DNA of 59,489 nucleotides from the NCBI RefSeq assembly GCF_016863115.1, contig NZ_BOOG01000047.1:1-59489 (forward strand), given 5' to 3'. The DNA comes from Sphaerimonospora thailandensis. GTDB taxonomy: Bacteria; Actinomycetota; Actinomycetes; Streptosporangiales; Streptosporangiaceae. A program made the translations under genes and the position numbers. The notes under the pieces were generated by a model. That model saw only the letters and a list, made by a program, of their open reading frames with translations. It had not been told where the DNA came from and searched no databases. Positions 18,967 through 27,910 of the stretch are shown here, piece by piece. Numbering within the stretch: position 1 is the stretch's first letter; each line of letters opens with the position of its first letter.

Positions 18967-20874
18967 CTACTTCCTCCCAGCGGGTACGGTGATTTCTCCG
19001 GTTTGGACCTTGCAGAGCTCGGCGAGCCGGCTTTCACCCGTGAGAAGTTCCACCGGGGTGCCCGACTCGACGATCCGGCCGTCTTCGAGCACGAAGACGC
19101 GGTCGAGATCCTCGACCAGGCTCAGCCAGTGCGCCACCACGATCGCGGTGCGGCCGTCCAGCAACCGCCGGATCGCCGCCAGCACGACGCGCTGCCGGGC
19201 CGGGTCCACACTGGACACCGCCTCGTCGAGGATGATCACTCTTGGGTCGGCGACCATCGCGCGTGCGAGGGCGACGAGTTGCCGCTCGCCGACGGACAGA
19301 CGCGCCCCGCGCTCGCCCACCCTGGTCTGGTAACCGCCGCTCAGTTCGTTGATCACCTCGTCGGCGCCGATCGCCCGTGCGGCCTCGACGACCTCCTCAT
19401 CTGTGGCGTCCGGCCTGCCGAACCTGATGTTCTCCGCGACCGTCCCGTCGAAGAGCTGAGCCTCCTGTGTGACGAGCAGGACCTGGGCGCGTATGGACGA
19501 CCTGGTCACCTGGGACACGTCGTGGCCGTCGATGCGGATCGTGCCCGATGTCGGCGAGTAGAAGCGGACGAGCAGTTGCATCAGGGTGCTCTTGCCGGCA
19601 CCGCTGGCGCCGACGACTCCGACGTGCTCCCCGGGCCGTGCTTCGAACGTCACATCGTGGAGGACCTCGACTCCGTCCGCGTAACCGAAACTCACCCGGT
19701 CGACGTGCAGGTGACCTCGGACCTCGGGCAGCGTGTCGCCGGTGTCCTCTTCCTCGTCCAGATCCAGCACCTCGAGGATGCGACTGGCCGACACCGCCAT
19801 GTCCGAAGCCTGACCGAGCTGGTGGGCCACGTCCCGGACCGGGTTCAGCATTCGCTTCGAGAACAACGCGAACGCGGCCAGCGTGCCGGCGGCCAGTGCG
19901 GCGCCCTGAGCCATGCCCATCGAGGCCATCATCGAGTTGGTGCCGAGGAGCATCCAGGTCATCGGCATCATTCCGGCGGCCAGGTCGAAGAAGAAGCCCG
20001 AGCCGAGCGGATGACCGTTGATGATTTGAAGCCCACCGAAGAAGATCAGCAAGGCCAAGGCGATGTGGACGGTGAAGCCCAGATAGGACGTGAGCCACAG
20101 CCGCTTCGTCGACAACCTGTTGTGGACCTTGGTGTAGCCGGCCGAGCGCTCCTCCAGGTCGGCCATGACGCTGTCTTCCCTGCCGAACGCACGGATGTCG
20201 GCGAGCCCGTCGATGCGCTGGTTCAGATAACCGACGACGCCGTCCCAGGCCTCGCGCTGCCGCCGCGTGTCCGCCTTCAGATAGCGCGTCCAGCGCACCG
20301 CGATGATCGCCATGATCGGGATGACGACGATCGTGGGCAGGGCGACCCCGGGGCTCAGTGCCAGCAGGAACACCGCGAACGCGATGAACCACACGCTGCT
20401 CTGCACGAGCTCCAGACCGGTCTTGGTGATGTATCCGCGGAAGCGCTCCGCCTCGAACAGCACGCGGGTCACCCAGGTGCCGCTGGCCTGCGAGACGTGC
20501 CGGGACAGCTGCACGTTGTGCAGGCGGCGCACCAGGTCGTTGCGGAGCGTAACGGTGAGCCGCTCGTTCACCCGGATCATCGCGACGTTGTAGGTGATGC
20601 GGATGATGTTGTCCAGGACCGCGAGAACCACCAGGTTGACCGCGGTCCGCCCGACCGCGTCGAGGTCGCCCATGACGATGTGACCGATGCCCGCCATGAC
20701 GGTGTACATCTGGGCGATCGTCATCACGGAGTTGAGGATGGTCATCAAGGTGGCCAGGGCGATCCACCCGATGTGCGGCCTCAGGTAGGGAAGCAGTCGC
20801 CGGGCCGCCCGGCGGAGGGTCCGGTCGGCCTCGCTCTCTTCGAGGGGTGCGGCCACCGTGGCCGAATCAGCCAT
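18967..20874 (-). CDS. ABC exporter half-transporter with intact ATPase site
   Basis: A 635-residue fusion of a six-helix MsbA-type membrane domain (about 30-330) and an ATPase domain. Walker A is GASGAGKSTLM, the signature LSVGERQLVALARA and Walker B VIILDEAVSSVD, all with normal catalytic residues. It overlaps the preceding half-transporter by 8 bases (ATGGCTGA), so the two subunits should form a heterodimer. Being bracketed by Cys-rich peptide genes on both sides, the pair is the best candidate exporter of the peptides or of the cluster's product. Confidence 0.85.
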   Translation of the reverse strand: MADSATVAAPLEESEADRTLRRAARRLLPYLRPHIGWIALATLMTILNSVMTIAQMYTVMAGIGHIVMGDLDAVGRTAVNLVVLAVLDNIIRITYNVAMIRVNERLTVTLRNDLVRRLHNVQLSRHVSQASGTWVTRVLFEAERFRGYITKTGLELVQSSVWFIAFAVFLLALSPGVALPTIVVIPIMAIIAVRWTRYLKADTRRQREAWDGVVGYLNQRIDGLADIRAFGREDSVMADLEERSAGYTKVHNRLSTKRLWLTSYLGFTVHIALALLIFFGGLQIINGHPLGSGFFFDLAAGMMPMTWMLLGTNSMMASMGMAQGAALAAGTLAAFALFSKRMLNPVRDVAHQLGQASDMAVSASRILEVLDLDEEEDTGDTLPEVRGHLHVDRVSFGYADGVEVLHDVTFEARPGEHVGVVGASGAGKSTLMQLLVRFYSPTSGTIRIDGHDVSQVTRSSIRAQVLLVTQEAQLFDGTVAENIRFGRPDATDEEVVEAARAIGADEVINELSGGYQTRVGERGARLSVGERQLVALARAMVADPRVIILDEAVSSVDPARQRVVLAAIRRLLDGRTAIVVAHWLSLVEDLDRVFVLEDGRIVESGTPVELLTGESRLAELCKVQTGEITVPAGRK

Positions 20875-22618
20875 TGGTCTTGCCCCCTTCCTGGAGGCCG
20901 GCGGATGCCAGCGGCCGGGCCGACGGCGCGTCGCCGGCCGCGGGATCGACTTCGGGTACGGGCGCCGCCGGCGAGGTGGGCGTCACGGGAGCGCCGTTGT
21001 TCAACGCGATCACTCGGTCGACGTGTCGCGTCACGGCGGGCTGCTGGGTCGCGATGATGAGCGTTCTGCCCCGCCGTACTCGCATGATGGTGTCGAGCAG
21101 TTCCGCCTCGGTTTCCGCGTCGAGGTTGGCGGTCGGGTTGTCCAGGAACAGGATCGCGGGGTCGACGAGCAGGACGCGGGCGAGCCCCACACGCTGACGC
21201 TCGCCGGCGGACAGGTCCGCCGCGTCGGCGGCGAGCGTGCGCTCAAGCGGGAAATGACCGAGCCCTGCCGCTCCGGCCGCTTCGGCGACCTCCTCCGGGG
21301 TGGCGTCGGGCCGGGCGAAGCGAATGTTGTCGGCCAGGGTTCCCTCGAAGATCCACTGCCGTTGGGGTAGGCACACCACCTGGCGCCGGAGCGATTCCAG
21401 GTCGTACTCGCGGACGTCGGTGCCGTCGTAGCGGACTATTCCCGACTGGGGGTCGCGCAGCCGGGCCAGCGCGTGGAGCAGGGTGGTCTTGCCGCTGCCG
21501 GTCGGCCCGACGAAGGCGATCACCTCGCCTGGCGTGACGTCCAGGCTCACCTCGTCGAGAACCCGCCGTTCCCCGATGTCGACGACGAGAGCGGTCGCGG
21601 TGAGCGCACCGGTGAGCGAAGGCATGGGACGGGTCCCGGACCGGATGTCCAGCACGGACGGCGCCTCCACGATGCGCAGCAGGCGCTGGGCGATCACGAC
21701 TGATCGGAAGACCCCGTTGGCGTGCATGGTGACCATGTGCATGCTCATCTGCACCATCATGATCAGCGCGGTGAGCGCGACCAGGCTGCCCACGGTCAGA
21801 CCGCCCTCGACCACCGCGGCGCCGCCCAGCCACAGGGCGATCGGCGTCGGCAGCGCGCCCACGACGTTGAGGATGGCCTCCCAGCGGCTGTAGGTGGTCT
21901 TCATGCTGCCCCGGCGCGCGGACAGCTCTTCATTGATCTTGTTCAGCCGATCCGAGGCGGCGCCCTCACGGCTGAAGGACTTCACGACTCCGATGTTCGA
22001 GAGGGATTCCCCGACCCCGGAGAGCAGGTTGGTGAACTGTCCCTTCACCTCCACGAACACCCGGTGCAGGCGCCCCTGCACGGTGAGATGGCCCACGATC
22101 ACGATGACCAGCGGGATCGAGGCGAGAAGCGTGGTGCGGACGTCGATCACCATTGCGACCAGGTACATCACCGAGGTGACGAGAAGCTGGTTGAGCAGTT
22201 CCAGCAGGCCGCCGTTGGTCAGGCCGCGGACGAAGACCGCGTCGGAGACCAGCCGTGTCAGCGCCCTCCCGCCGGATGCCTCGGCCGTGTCGGCGGGACC
22301 GAGCCGGAGGAGATTGCGGAACAGGTCATGCCGCAGATCGTTGACGGCCCGGCTCGCGACTTTGAAGCGGAGCTGCTTGCCGAGGTGAAGCAGTGTCGCG
22401 GAGACCGCCCCGATGGCCAGGACGCCGACCGCGATCACGAGCAGCAGGCCCGGGTCACCGCCGAGGACGCCCGCGTCGATGGCGACGCGCATGACCAGTG
22501 GGATGGCGATGCTGCTGAGCAGGCCGGCCAGCATCGTGAGCGTGGCCACGGTCATCGCCCGTCGGTAGCGGAGCGGGTAGCCGTAGATGAAGCGCAGCGC
22601 GTGAAGCGTCTCTTTCAC
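20867..22618 (-). CDS. ABC exporter half-transporter with degenerate ATPase site
   Basis: A 583-residue membrane-plus-ATPase protein. Walker A is GPTGSGKTTLL and the signature LSAGERQRVGLARV. Walker B reads AILFLDNPTANLD: the catalytic glutamate after the aspartate is Asn. The partner has a normal Glu, so one of the two ATP sites should be slow or non-hydrolytic, as in TM287/288- or TAP-like asymmetric exporters. It is the first large gene of unit III, about 100 bases downstream of the 34-aa Cys-rich peptide. Confidence 0.85.
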   Translation of the reverse strand: MKETLHALRFIYGYPLRYRRAMTVATLTMLAGLLSSIAIPLVMRVAIDAGVLGGDPGLLLVIAVGVLAIGAVSATLLHLGKQLRFKVASRAVNDLRHDLFRNLLRLGPADTAEASGGRALTRLVSDAVFVRGLTNGGLLELLNQLLVTSVMYLVAMVIDVRTTLLASIPLVIVIVGHLTVQGRLHRVFVEVKGQFTNLLSGVGESLSNIGVVKSFSREGAASDRLNKINEELSARRGSMKTTYSRWEAILNVVGALPTPIALWLGGAAVVEGGLTVGSLVALTALIMMVQMSMHMVTMHANGVFRSVVIAQRLLRIVEAPSVLDIRSGTRPMPSLTGALTATALVVDIGERRVLDEVSLDVTPGEVIAFVGPTGSGKTTLLHALARLRDPQSGIVRYDGTDVREYDLESLRRQVVCLPQRQWIFEGTLADNIRFARPDATPEEVAEAAGAAGLGHFPLERTLAADAADLSAGERQRVGLARVLLVDPAILFLDNPTANLDAETEAELLDTIMRVRRGRTLIIATQQPAVTRHVDRVIALNNGAPVTPTSPAAPVPEVDPAAGDAPSARPLASAGLQEGGKTNG

Positions 22619-22719
22619 TTACCTCTTCCTTCCGGCCGGCCCCCTGTGCACCTCTGAGGCGCGGCGCGGTCCTTGGATGGTGGGCCGCGCCACGCCCGGT
22701 CGCACAGACACGCCGCTTC

Positions 22720-22824
22720 CTAGTCGCAGCACGCGCACGCGCAGCTGCATTCGGCGCCGTCTTCGGCCGCGTCCTCGATGCCGCTGGTCTCGCAGCAGCC
22801 CGAGCCGATCATGTCGTCCGCCAT
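22720..22824 (-). CDS. 34-aa Cys-rich peptide, first gene of unit III
   Basis: The ATG at 22824 follows a purine-rich ribosome site (GGGAGAGGGG) and lies just below the palindromic operator at 22843-22874. The peptide starts MADDMIGSGCCETSG, continues with acidic residues and ends ECSCACACCD. It has seven cysteines in 34 residues: Cys10-11, 26, 28, 30 and 32-33. The composition is that of a thiolate metal-binding peptide and recalls small metallothioneins, though no family is recognised. Being first in the unit, it should be made strongly on induction. It could buffer As(III)/Cu(I), or be a leaderless precursor or carrier for the neighbouring ATP-grasp enzymes. Confidence 0.7.
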   Translation of the reverse strand: MADDMIGSGCCETSGIEDAAEDGAECSCACACCD

Positions 22825-22842
22825 CACGCACCCCTCTCCCAT

Positions 22843-22874
22843 CTGATTTGATAATTTCAAGATTATGAAATCAG
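22843..22874. promoter_or_regulatory. 32-base palindromic ArsR-type operator of unit III
   Basis: The outer arms CTGATTT and AAATCAG are perfect, the inner ATAAT/ATTAT arms also match, and the six mismatch pairs are single columns. The half-site GATTTGATAATTTC is nearly identical to that of the second palindrome at 29844-29879. On the minus strand a TTGACG (22888-22893) lies just upstream and a CATAAT lies inside the palindrome, so binding would block a promoter. One of the two ArsR proteins encoded at 36.2-37.0 kb is the likely ligand. Confidence 0.65.
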
Positions 22875-22894
22875 AGCTCACGGATCCCGTCAAG

Positions 22895-22912
22895 ACCGGG
22901 CATATGCCCGGT
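22895..22912. terminator. Perfect palindrome after the last ATP-grasp gene
   Basis: ACCGGGCATATGCCCGGT starts 2 bases beyond the stop of unit II and could form a short hairpin in its transcript. There is no T-run, so it may instead be a protein-binding site near the unit III promoter. Confidence 0.35.
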
Positions 22913-22913
22913 G

Positions 22914-24233
22914 TCAACAGCAGGACGAGTGCGTCTTCGCGCTCTCCGACTCGGCGTCGTGCAGGGGCTCGACCCGGAGGTCCAACCACGCGATGATCCG
23001 CTCGTAGTCCCGGGCGACCTCTTCACGGCTGTTTCCGGCCAGCACGATTCGGCCGAACGCCCCACCTCGCGGATGGTTGATCGCGAGCACGGCCTCTCCC
23101 GGCTCGACGTCGATCTCGATCAGTGGTTCGACCGGAGACTCCAGCCCCTCGACCTCGCGCAGCGCCTCCTGGCGATACCACAGACTGCCTTCGTGTTCGA
23201 AGACGAGGCTGCGGTAGAGGCCGACGGGCGCCTTGGGGGGATCAGGTCGCATCTGGCGGCCCAAGGCGGCCTCCACCGCGACCAGCGTCGACTCGTATCC
23301 GCTGGTCGCCGTGATGAGCGCGACCCCCTGACCACCTGCCACCCGCGGGTTGATCTCGACGACCCTCGGCCCGGCCTCGGTCAGGATGAACTGCACCAGA
23401 GCGATCCAGTTGTCGAGCCCGACGGCGGCGAGGGCGCGCTCGGTCAACTCGCTCACCCGGGAGAGATCGTCCTCGGCCAGCGCCCCCGGGAACCAGCCAC
23501 CGAGCTTGACGAACTTCGGCGGCGGTCCCACTTCGCCCTCGAAGACGTAACAGATCTCGGTCTCTCCCCCGGCGCGGCTGGCGAAAACCCCGATCTCCGG
23601 CCCGATGAGATATTCCTCGACCAGCGCGCTGTCGCGCCCGCCGTCCAGGATGTCCCGGACGGCGACGGACACCTCCTCCGCTGTGGCGCAGTGCATGAGT
23701 CCCACCGCACTCGTCGCGTCCCGCGGCTTGACGACGACGGGCAGGCTGATCTCCTTGGCCGCCGTCACCCCTTCCTCCGCACTGCCGACGACGTGGTGAC
23801 GGGTGACGGCGAGGCCGGCCTCGGCCAGACACCTGTGCGTGGCGGCCTTGTCGTTGCAGTTCCCGGCGGCCTCGGCGGTGATCCCTGTTGCCAGACCCAG
23901 ACGCTCGCGCAACACACCGGCCAGGGGAACGAGTCGGTCGACCTGGCTCACCACCGCGGTGAACGGTCGCGTGGCGTGCACGCGCTCGACCTGCTTCACC
24001 ACCGATTCCCAGTCGTCGAAGTCCACCTCGAAGGGGATGTCGATCAATGCGAAAAGGTCGAAGGGGATGAACTCGTCGGCGAAGCCGACTTCGTAGTCGG
24101 TCCGCTCCTTCAGCATCGTGACGGTGCGGTGCCCGCCGAGCACCAGCACGCGGGTCACCTCCCGCGCCGCCTGTGGTCCCGACTTGTCTGACATCGGTAG
24201 GTCACCATCCTCATCCGGGGCAGGTGGTCTCAC
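22914..24233 (-). CDS. ATP-grasp ligase A, C-terminal -SSCC
   Basis: A 439-residue ATP-grasp protein of carboxylate-amine ligase type. The N-terminal pre-ATP domain starts at RVLVLGGHRT. The ATP-binding lysine region is LPVVVKPRDATSAVGL, the lid EEYLIGPEIGVF and the Mg site IVEINPRVAGGQG. It would activate a carboxylate as acyl phosphate and join it to an amine, giving an amide or dipeptide. The GTG at 24233 overlaps the stop of the previous gene; ATG at 24194 is an alternative. The last residues are AKTHSSCC, a vicinal pair at the very end that is not part of the fold. It is the last gene of unit II. ATP-grasp enzymes of this class build phosphonopeptides and bacilysin-like dipeptides, so an arsonopeptide is a fair guess. 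Confidence 0.8.
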   Translation of the reverse strand: MRPPAPDEDGDLPMSDKSGPQAAREVTRVLVLGGHRTVTMLKERTDYEVGFADEFIPFDLFALIDIPFEVDFDDWESVVKQVERVHATRPFTAVVSQVDRLVPLAGVLRERLGLATGITAEAAGNCNDKAATHRCLAEAGLAVTRHHVVGSAEEGVTAAKEISLPVVVKPRDATSAVGLMHCATAEEVSVAVRDILDGGRDSALVEEYLIGPEIGVFASRAGGETEICYVFEGEVGPPPKFVKLGGWFPGALAEDDLSRVSELTERALAAVGLDNWIALVQFILTEAGPRVVEINPRVAGGQGVALITATSGYESTLVAVEAALGRQMRPDPPKAPVGLYRSLVFEHEGSLWYRQEALREVEGLESPVEPLIEIDVEPGEAVLAINHPRGGAFGRIVLAGNSREEVARDYERIIAWLDLRVEPLHDAESESAKTHSSCC

Positions 24234-25453
24234 GTTCCGTTCCGCTTCAGGCGTGGCCGCAGCGCATCGACGGCCCGCCGGTAAGCGGGCTCGAGCGACT
24301 CCGCCGTGTCCGCGTAGACGACGACGCGCCCGTAGACCCCGCCGTCAACGTGATCGACGGGGAGCACCCGCTCTCCCGGCTCGACGTCCATGGACACACT
24401 GAGGCAGGCGGGGCCGTCTCCGGCCATCGCGAGCGCCCCGGGGTCGTAGTCGACCGTGCCGGCCGTGTCGAAGGCAACGCACCGATACATGACATGACCG
24501 GCCACGGGCGACCGCCGGGTGACGGGCCGGCCCAGTGCGACCTCGATCGCGGCCCGCACCATGTCGACGCCGGAGACCGCCTCCGTCACCTCGCACAGGC
24601 GTCCACCGGGTGGACGCGCGCTGACATTGATCACCGCCGGACCCGCCGGACCGAGGCGGACCTGGGTGTGGGCGATCCCGCTGTCGACGCCCAGTGCCCG
24701 CAGAGCTCGGGCGACGAAGGCCCCGAGCCTCACCTCGCCCTGGTCGCCGAGGCCGCTGGGAAAGTCATAGCCCGTCTCGACCGGTCGCGCCCCGGTCGCC
24801 GTGTGCTGCGCCAGCACACTGATCACCTCGGTGGCTCCGCCCACGGTCACGGTCTGCACCGCGTACTCGGGACCCTCGACATGCTCCTCAACCAGCAGGT
24901 TGGGGCTCGTCTCCGCCCACAGAGCGGTGACCGCCGCGGCCACCTCTTCCGGGCTGCGGCACAGCCGGGTTCCCCTGCCCCCGGCGGCCCCCATTTTCTT
25001 GACGACGACCGGATATCCCAGGCGCCGGGCCGCGGCCGCCGCCTCATCGGGATCGCCCACGACCGCGTACGCCGGTCCCGCGATGCCGCCCGCCTCGAGA
25101 GTCAGCCGCATCCGGAGCTTGTTGTCGCAGTTGAACGCGGCGGGCAGGGCGAGCCCTGCCACGTCGAGCCGCGCGGCGAGGTAACCGGCCAGGGGCAGGT
25201 ACGCATCGTAGACGCTCAGCACCCCGGCGAAGGGCCGCGCGTCGTGGAGTCCACGGACGACGGCCTCGGTGGCCGCCCAATCGTCCAGGTCGAGGTCCAG
25301 GGGCAGGTCGACCAGGCAGGCGAGGTCGATGGGCGTGGGATCGCTGAGGAAAACCGTGTGGACGCCCATCTCCCCGAGCACATCGACCACCCGACGGCCC
25401 GAAACGCACAGGATGCTCGGCCGAGCGTCGGCCGTGGCGAGTCGTTCAGGCAT
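24230..25453 (-). CDS. ATP-grasp ligase B
   Basis: A protein of about 407 residues, paralogous to ligases A and C in layout. It has VVVKKMGAAGGRGTRLCRS (ATP-binding lysine region), VEEHVEGPEYAVQTVT and VINVSARPPGGRLCE (the metal-site Asn is kept, the usual Glu is replaced by Asn-Val). I use the ATG at 25453, which overlaps the preceding stop as TGATG; a GTG at 25462 is possible. Unlike its two paralogues it ends KRNGT without cysteines. In the metal motif INVSARPP, the usual E-x-N-x-R appears as N-V-S-A-R, so the chemistry may differ or be weak. Confidence 0.75.
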   Translation of the reverse strand: MPERLATADARPSILCVSGRRVVDVLGEMGVHTVFLSDPTPIDLACLVDLPLDLDLDDWAATEAVVRGLHDARPFAGVLSVYDAYLPLAGYLAARLDVAGLALPAAFNCDNKLRMRLTLEAGGIAGPAYAVVGDPDEAAAAARRLGYPVVVKKMGAAGGRGTRLCRSPEEVAAAVTALWAETSPNLLVEEHVEGPEYAVQTVTVGGATEVISVLAQHTATGARPVETGYDFPSGLGDQGEVRLGAFVARALRALGVDSGIAHTQVRLGPAGPAVINVSARPPGGRLCEVTEAVSGVDMVRAAIEVALGRPVTRRSPVAGHVMYRCVAFDTAGTVDYDPGALAMAGDGPACLSVSMDVEPGERVLPVDHVDGGVYGRVVVYADTAESLEPAYRRAVDALRPRLKRNGT

Positions 25454-26562
25454 CAGCAGCACCTGCTCACTACGTCAAGCCCGTCAGGCGAGGCCTGGCT
25501 CCGCACCTCCAACTGCCGGCACCACGCGTGCAGCAGTGCGTCATGGCGCCGGTTCGCCGATTTCAGCGCGAGGAAGAGCGGCGTGCCGATCGCGCCGTAT
25601 CGGCGCTTGATGGGGGCGTTGCCCCGGCCCAGGTTGAGCACGCGGGTGTCCGAGGTGACCGCCGCTTCGATGGTGTGCGCCAGCATCGAGTGGTAGGGCT
25701 CGAACGCGGCATACCGTGCGGCCCGTAACCCGGCGATCCACAACGACCACTCGGCCCCGAACTGCCAGCCACTGAACATGGCCGCGATCCCGTCGGCGTC
25801 GGCCGCGACGATCGTCCTCTCGTAGGGCCGCAGGTGCCGGTGCAGGGCCCGCAGGTACGCCTCGGGGAACACGTCGACCGGTGTTCCGTGGGCGCGGAGC
25901 AGATCGTGGGCGAGTCGCACCATCGTGTCCGCGTCCAGCCGTGTTTCGGCGATGACCAGGCCTTCGGCCCGCTGCCGCTGTTCTCGCCAGAGCTTGCGTC
26001 GGCGGCGGCCCGGCAACGTGCTCCAGTATTCGGCGGGAGACGGCCATGTGGTGTCGATGTGGTACGCCGTGGCCACGTGCGCCACCGCGTAACCCTCGCG
26101 CAGGAGCAATCCGGTGGCGGCGCCGGCCGGAAGGTTCGCGACGCCCCACGCCCATGCGTCCAACACCGAGGCCGCCTGTTCCAGACCGGCGATCAGCGCC
26201 GCCGCGGCGTCTCGATGGCCCGGCAGCACCAGAGGACCCCCGATCAACCCGGCGAGGCTGTGCGCGAGCAGAACCGGACCCCGGTCGCGCAGCCCAGGTG
26301 CCGCACTGAGGGAGTACGCGTAGTCCAGTCGCGGGCAGTGGTGCACCAGGAAGGCGGGACAGACCCCGACCAGCTCATCTCCTCGATAGGCCAGCAGATG
26401 AGCGGGCTGGAACGTCCCCGGGGGCGCCTCTTCGAACGCGGCCAGCCACTCCCAGGCGTAGAAGGTCGTGCCGCCGCAGCGGCGTACCACGTCGTTCCAG
26501 ACGTCCCTGTCGATGCCGGCCACCCCGCCCGAGAGCATCACGCGATACTCGTGGCTCGTCAC
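25453..26562 (-). CDS. GNAT-like (BioF2/FemAB-type) transferase, C-terminal -SRCC
   Basis: About 369 residues from a GTG at 26562 that follows GAGGTG; longer starts up to 26622 would overlap ligase C more. VWNDVVRRCGGTTFYAWEWLAAFE, then AYRGDELVGVCPAFLV, WPSPAEYWSTLPGRRRRKL and WSLWIAGL lead to the EPYHSMLAHTIEAAVTSD helix of PF13480-type transferases. These move acyl or aminoacyl groups onto amines. Genes for ATP-grasp ligases flank it on both sides, with stop-start overlaps, so it probably works on the same substrate. It ends GLDVVSRCC, again a vicinal cysteine pair at the extreme C-terminus. Confidence 0.7.
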   Translation of the reverse strand: MTSHEYRVMLSGGVAGIDRDVWNDVVRRCGGTTFYAWEWLAAFEEAPPGTFQPAHLLAYRGDELVGVCPAFLVHHCPRLDYAYSLSAAPGLRDRGPVLLAHSLAGLIGGPLVLPGHRDAAAALIAGLEQAASVLDAWAWGVANLPAGAATGLLLREGYAVAHVATAYHIDTTWPSPAEYWSTLPGRRRRKLWREQRQRAEGLVIAETRLDADTMVRLAHDLLRAHGTPVDVFPEAYLRALHRHLRPYERTIVAADADGIAAMFSGWQFGAEWSLWIAGLRAARYAAFEPYHSMLAHTIEAAVTSDTRVLNLGRGNAPIKRRYGAIGTPLFLALKSANRRHDALLHAWCRQLEVRSQASPDGLDVVSRCC

Positions 26563-26569
26563 GATCACC

Positions 26570-27862
26570 TCAGCAGCACGACTTGAACTCACGGCTGTCC
26601 GATCCGGTCCAGGCGAGGTCATCGGCCGGCATCACCCGCAGGTCCAGCGCTTCCCTGACGGCGCGAACACCGTCGGCGACCTCTGTCGTCGAATGGCCGA
26701 ACACCACGATCCGGCCGTACACCCCGCCTTCCGGGTGATCCATCGGCAGCACCGGCTCACCCGGCGCGACCTCCACCTCGACGATCGGCGCCGGCGACCG
26801 CGATAAAGCCGATATATCAACATCAGTCCGGTACGTCAGGAATCCCGGCTCGTCGAAGACGACGCTGCGGTACAGGGCATGCGTGGCCCGCGGCGCTCCG
26901 ATGGTCACCGGGAGGCCGAGCGCCAACTGCGAGACCGCCACGATCATGTCGACGCCGGACACGACGGAGGTCATCTCGACCAGGCGGCCGCCCGGACGGC
27001 GCGCGTTGACCTCTACGATGCGGAACCCGCCGGGCCCGCGCCGTACCTGCGTGTGGCTGATCCAGTCCGTGATCCCGAGGGCGGCCAGCGCCGAAGCGAC
27101 CATTTCCGCGAGGGCCGACTCGTCGGTGCTGCCGAGGCCGCTGGGGTGTTCGTAACCTGTCTCCACGAAAATCGGCGGCTCGGTCATGTACTGGCGGAAC
27201 ACGCTCAGCAGCCGCGTGCGTCCGTTCTGGGTGAGGGTCTGCACGGCGTACTCGGGCCCGTCCAGGTACTCCTCGATCAGAACGCCGGCCCGGGTGGCCG
27301 GGCCCGGATCGGCGAGGATGGCATTCGCCGCCTGCCGCACCTCGTCGGTGGTGAGGCATCGCCGTACCCCGAAGGCGCCGGCCCCGTCTCGCGGTTTCAG
27401 CACGACGGGCAGGCCGATGTCCGCGGCGATCCGCACCGCGTCCGCTGCGTCGTCCGCGAGCCCGAACTCCGGCACGGGCAATCCGGCGCGGCGGAGCCGG
27501 TTACGGGTCTGCCACTTGTCCCGGCAGTTCCATGCCGCGTCGAGGGTCAGCCCCCGCCCGTCACGGAGGAAGCACTCCGTGAGGTGGGCCATCAACGGGA
27601 TCCGCGTTTCCACGTGGGTCAGCACCGCCGCGGGCGGGGTTCCGCCGAGCCGGTCCTTGATCAAATCGGAGACCAGGTCCCAGTCGTCCACGTCCACGTC
27701 GATCGGCACATCGGCCCAGAGCATGCACCGCAGCGGGACTCGCCGGTCCAGGTAGAGGATCCGGTAGCCGAGTTCGCGCAGGATGGTGAACTCCCTTTCG
27801 GCACGGCCGCCGATGAGGACGACCGTGCCCCCCGGAGTTTCGCCGCCGGCTGTCACCGGCAT
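26570..27862 (-). CDS. ATP-grasp ligase C, C-terminal -KSCC
   Basis: A 430-residue ATP-grasp ligase. It has LPVVLKPRDGAGAFGVRR (ATP-binding lysine), EEYLDGPEYAVQTLT and the metal site IVEVNARRPGGRLVEM, all intact. The C-terminal domain (PGEPVLPMDHPEGGVYGRIVV) is shared with ligases A and B, so the three arose by duplication. It ends DSREFKSCC. Substrates cannot be read from the sequence. Three different ligases imply up to three amide bonds or alternative acyl donors. Confidence 0.8.
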   Translation of the reverse strand: MPVTAGGETPGGTVVLIGGRAEREFTILRELGYRILYLDRRVPLRCMLWADVPIDVDVDDWDLVSDLIKDRLGGTPPAAVLTHVETRIPLMAHLTECFLRDGRGLTLDAAWNCRDKWQTRNRLRRAGLPVPEFGLADDAADAVRIAADIGLPVVLKPRDGAGAFGVRRCLTTDEVRQAANAILADPGPATRAGVLIEEYLDGPEYAVQTLTQNGRTRLLSVFRQYMTEPPIFVETGYEHPSGLGSTDESALAEMVASALAALGITDWISHTQVRRGPGGFRIVEVNARRPGGRLVEMTSVVSGVDMIVAVSQLALGLPVTIGAPRATHALYRSVVFDEPGFLTYRTDVDISALSRSPAPIVEVEVAPGEPVLPMDHPEGGVYGRIVVFGHSTTEVADGVRAVREALDLRVMPADDLAWTGSDSREFKSCC

Positions 27863-27910
27863 TCCCCTTCCGTTGTCGCTGACGTGATGCGCCAGAAAGC
27901 CGATGAGCGA

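Noticed and set aside
19003-21057. Long plus-strand open frame opposite the ABC exporters
   Set aside because: It is the GC-rich antisense shadow of two clearly homologous genes; composition (Arg/Asp/Gly/His-rich) and lack of a ribosome site show it is not a gene.
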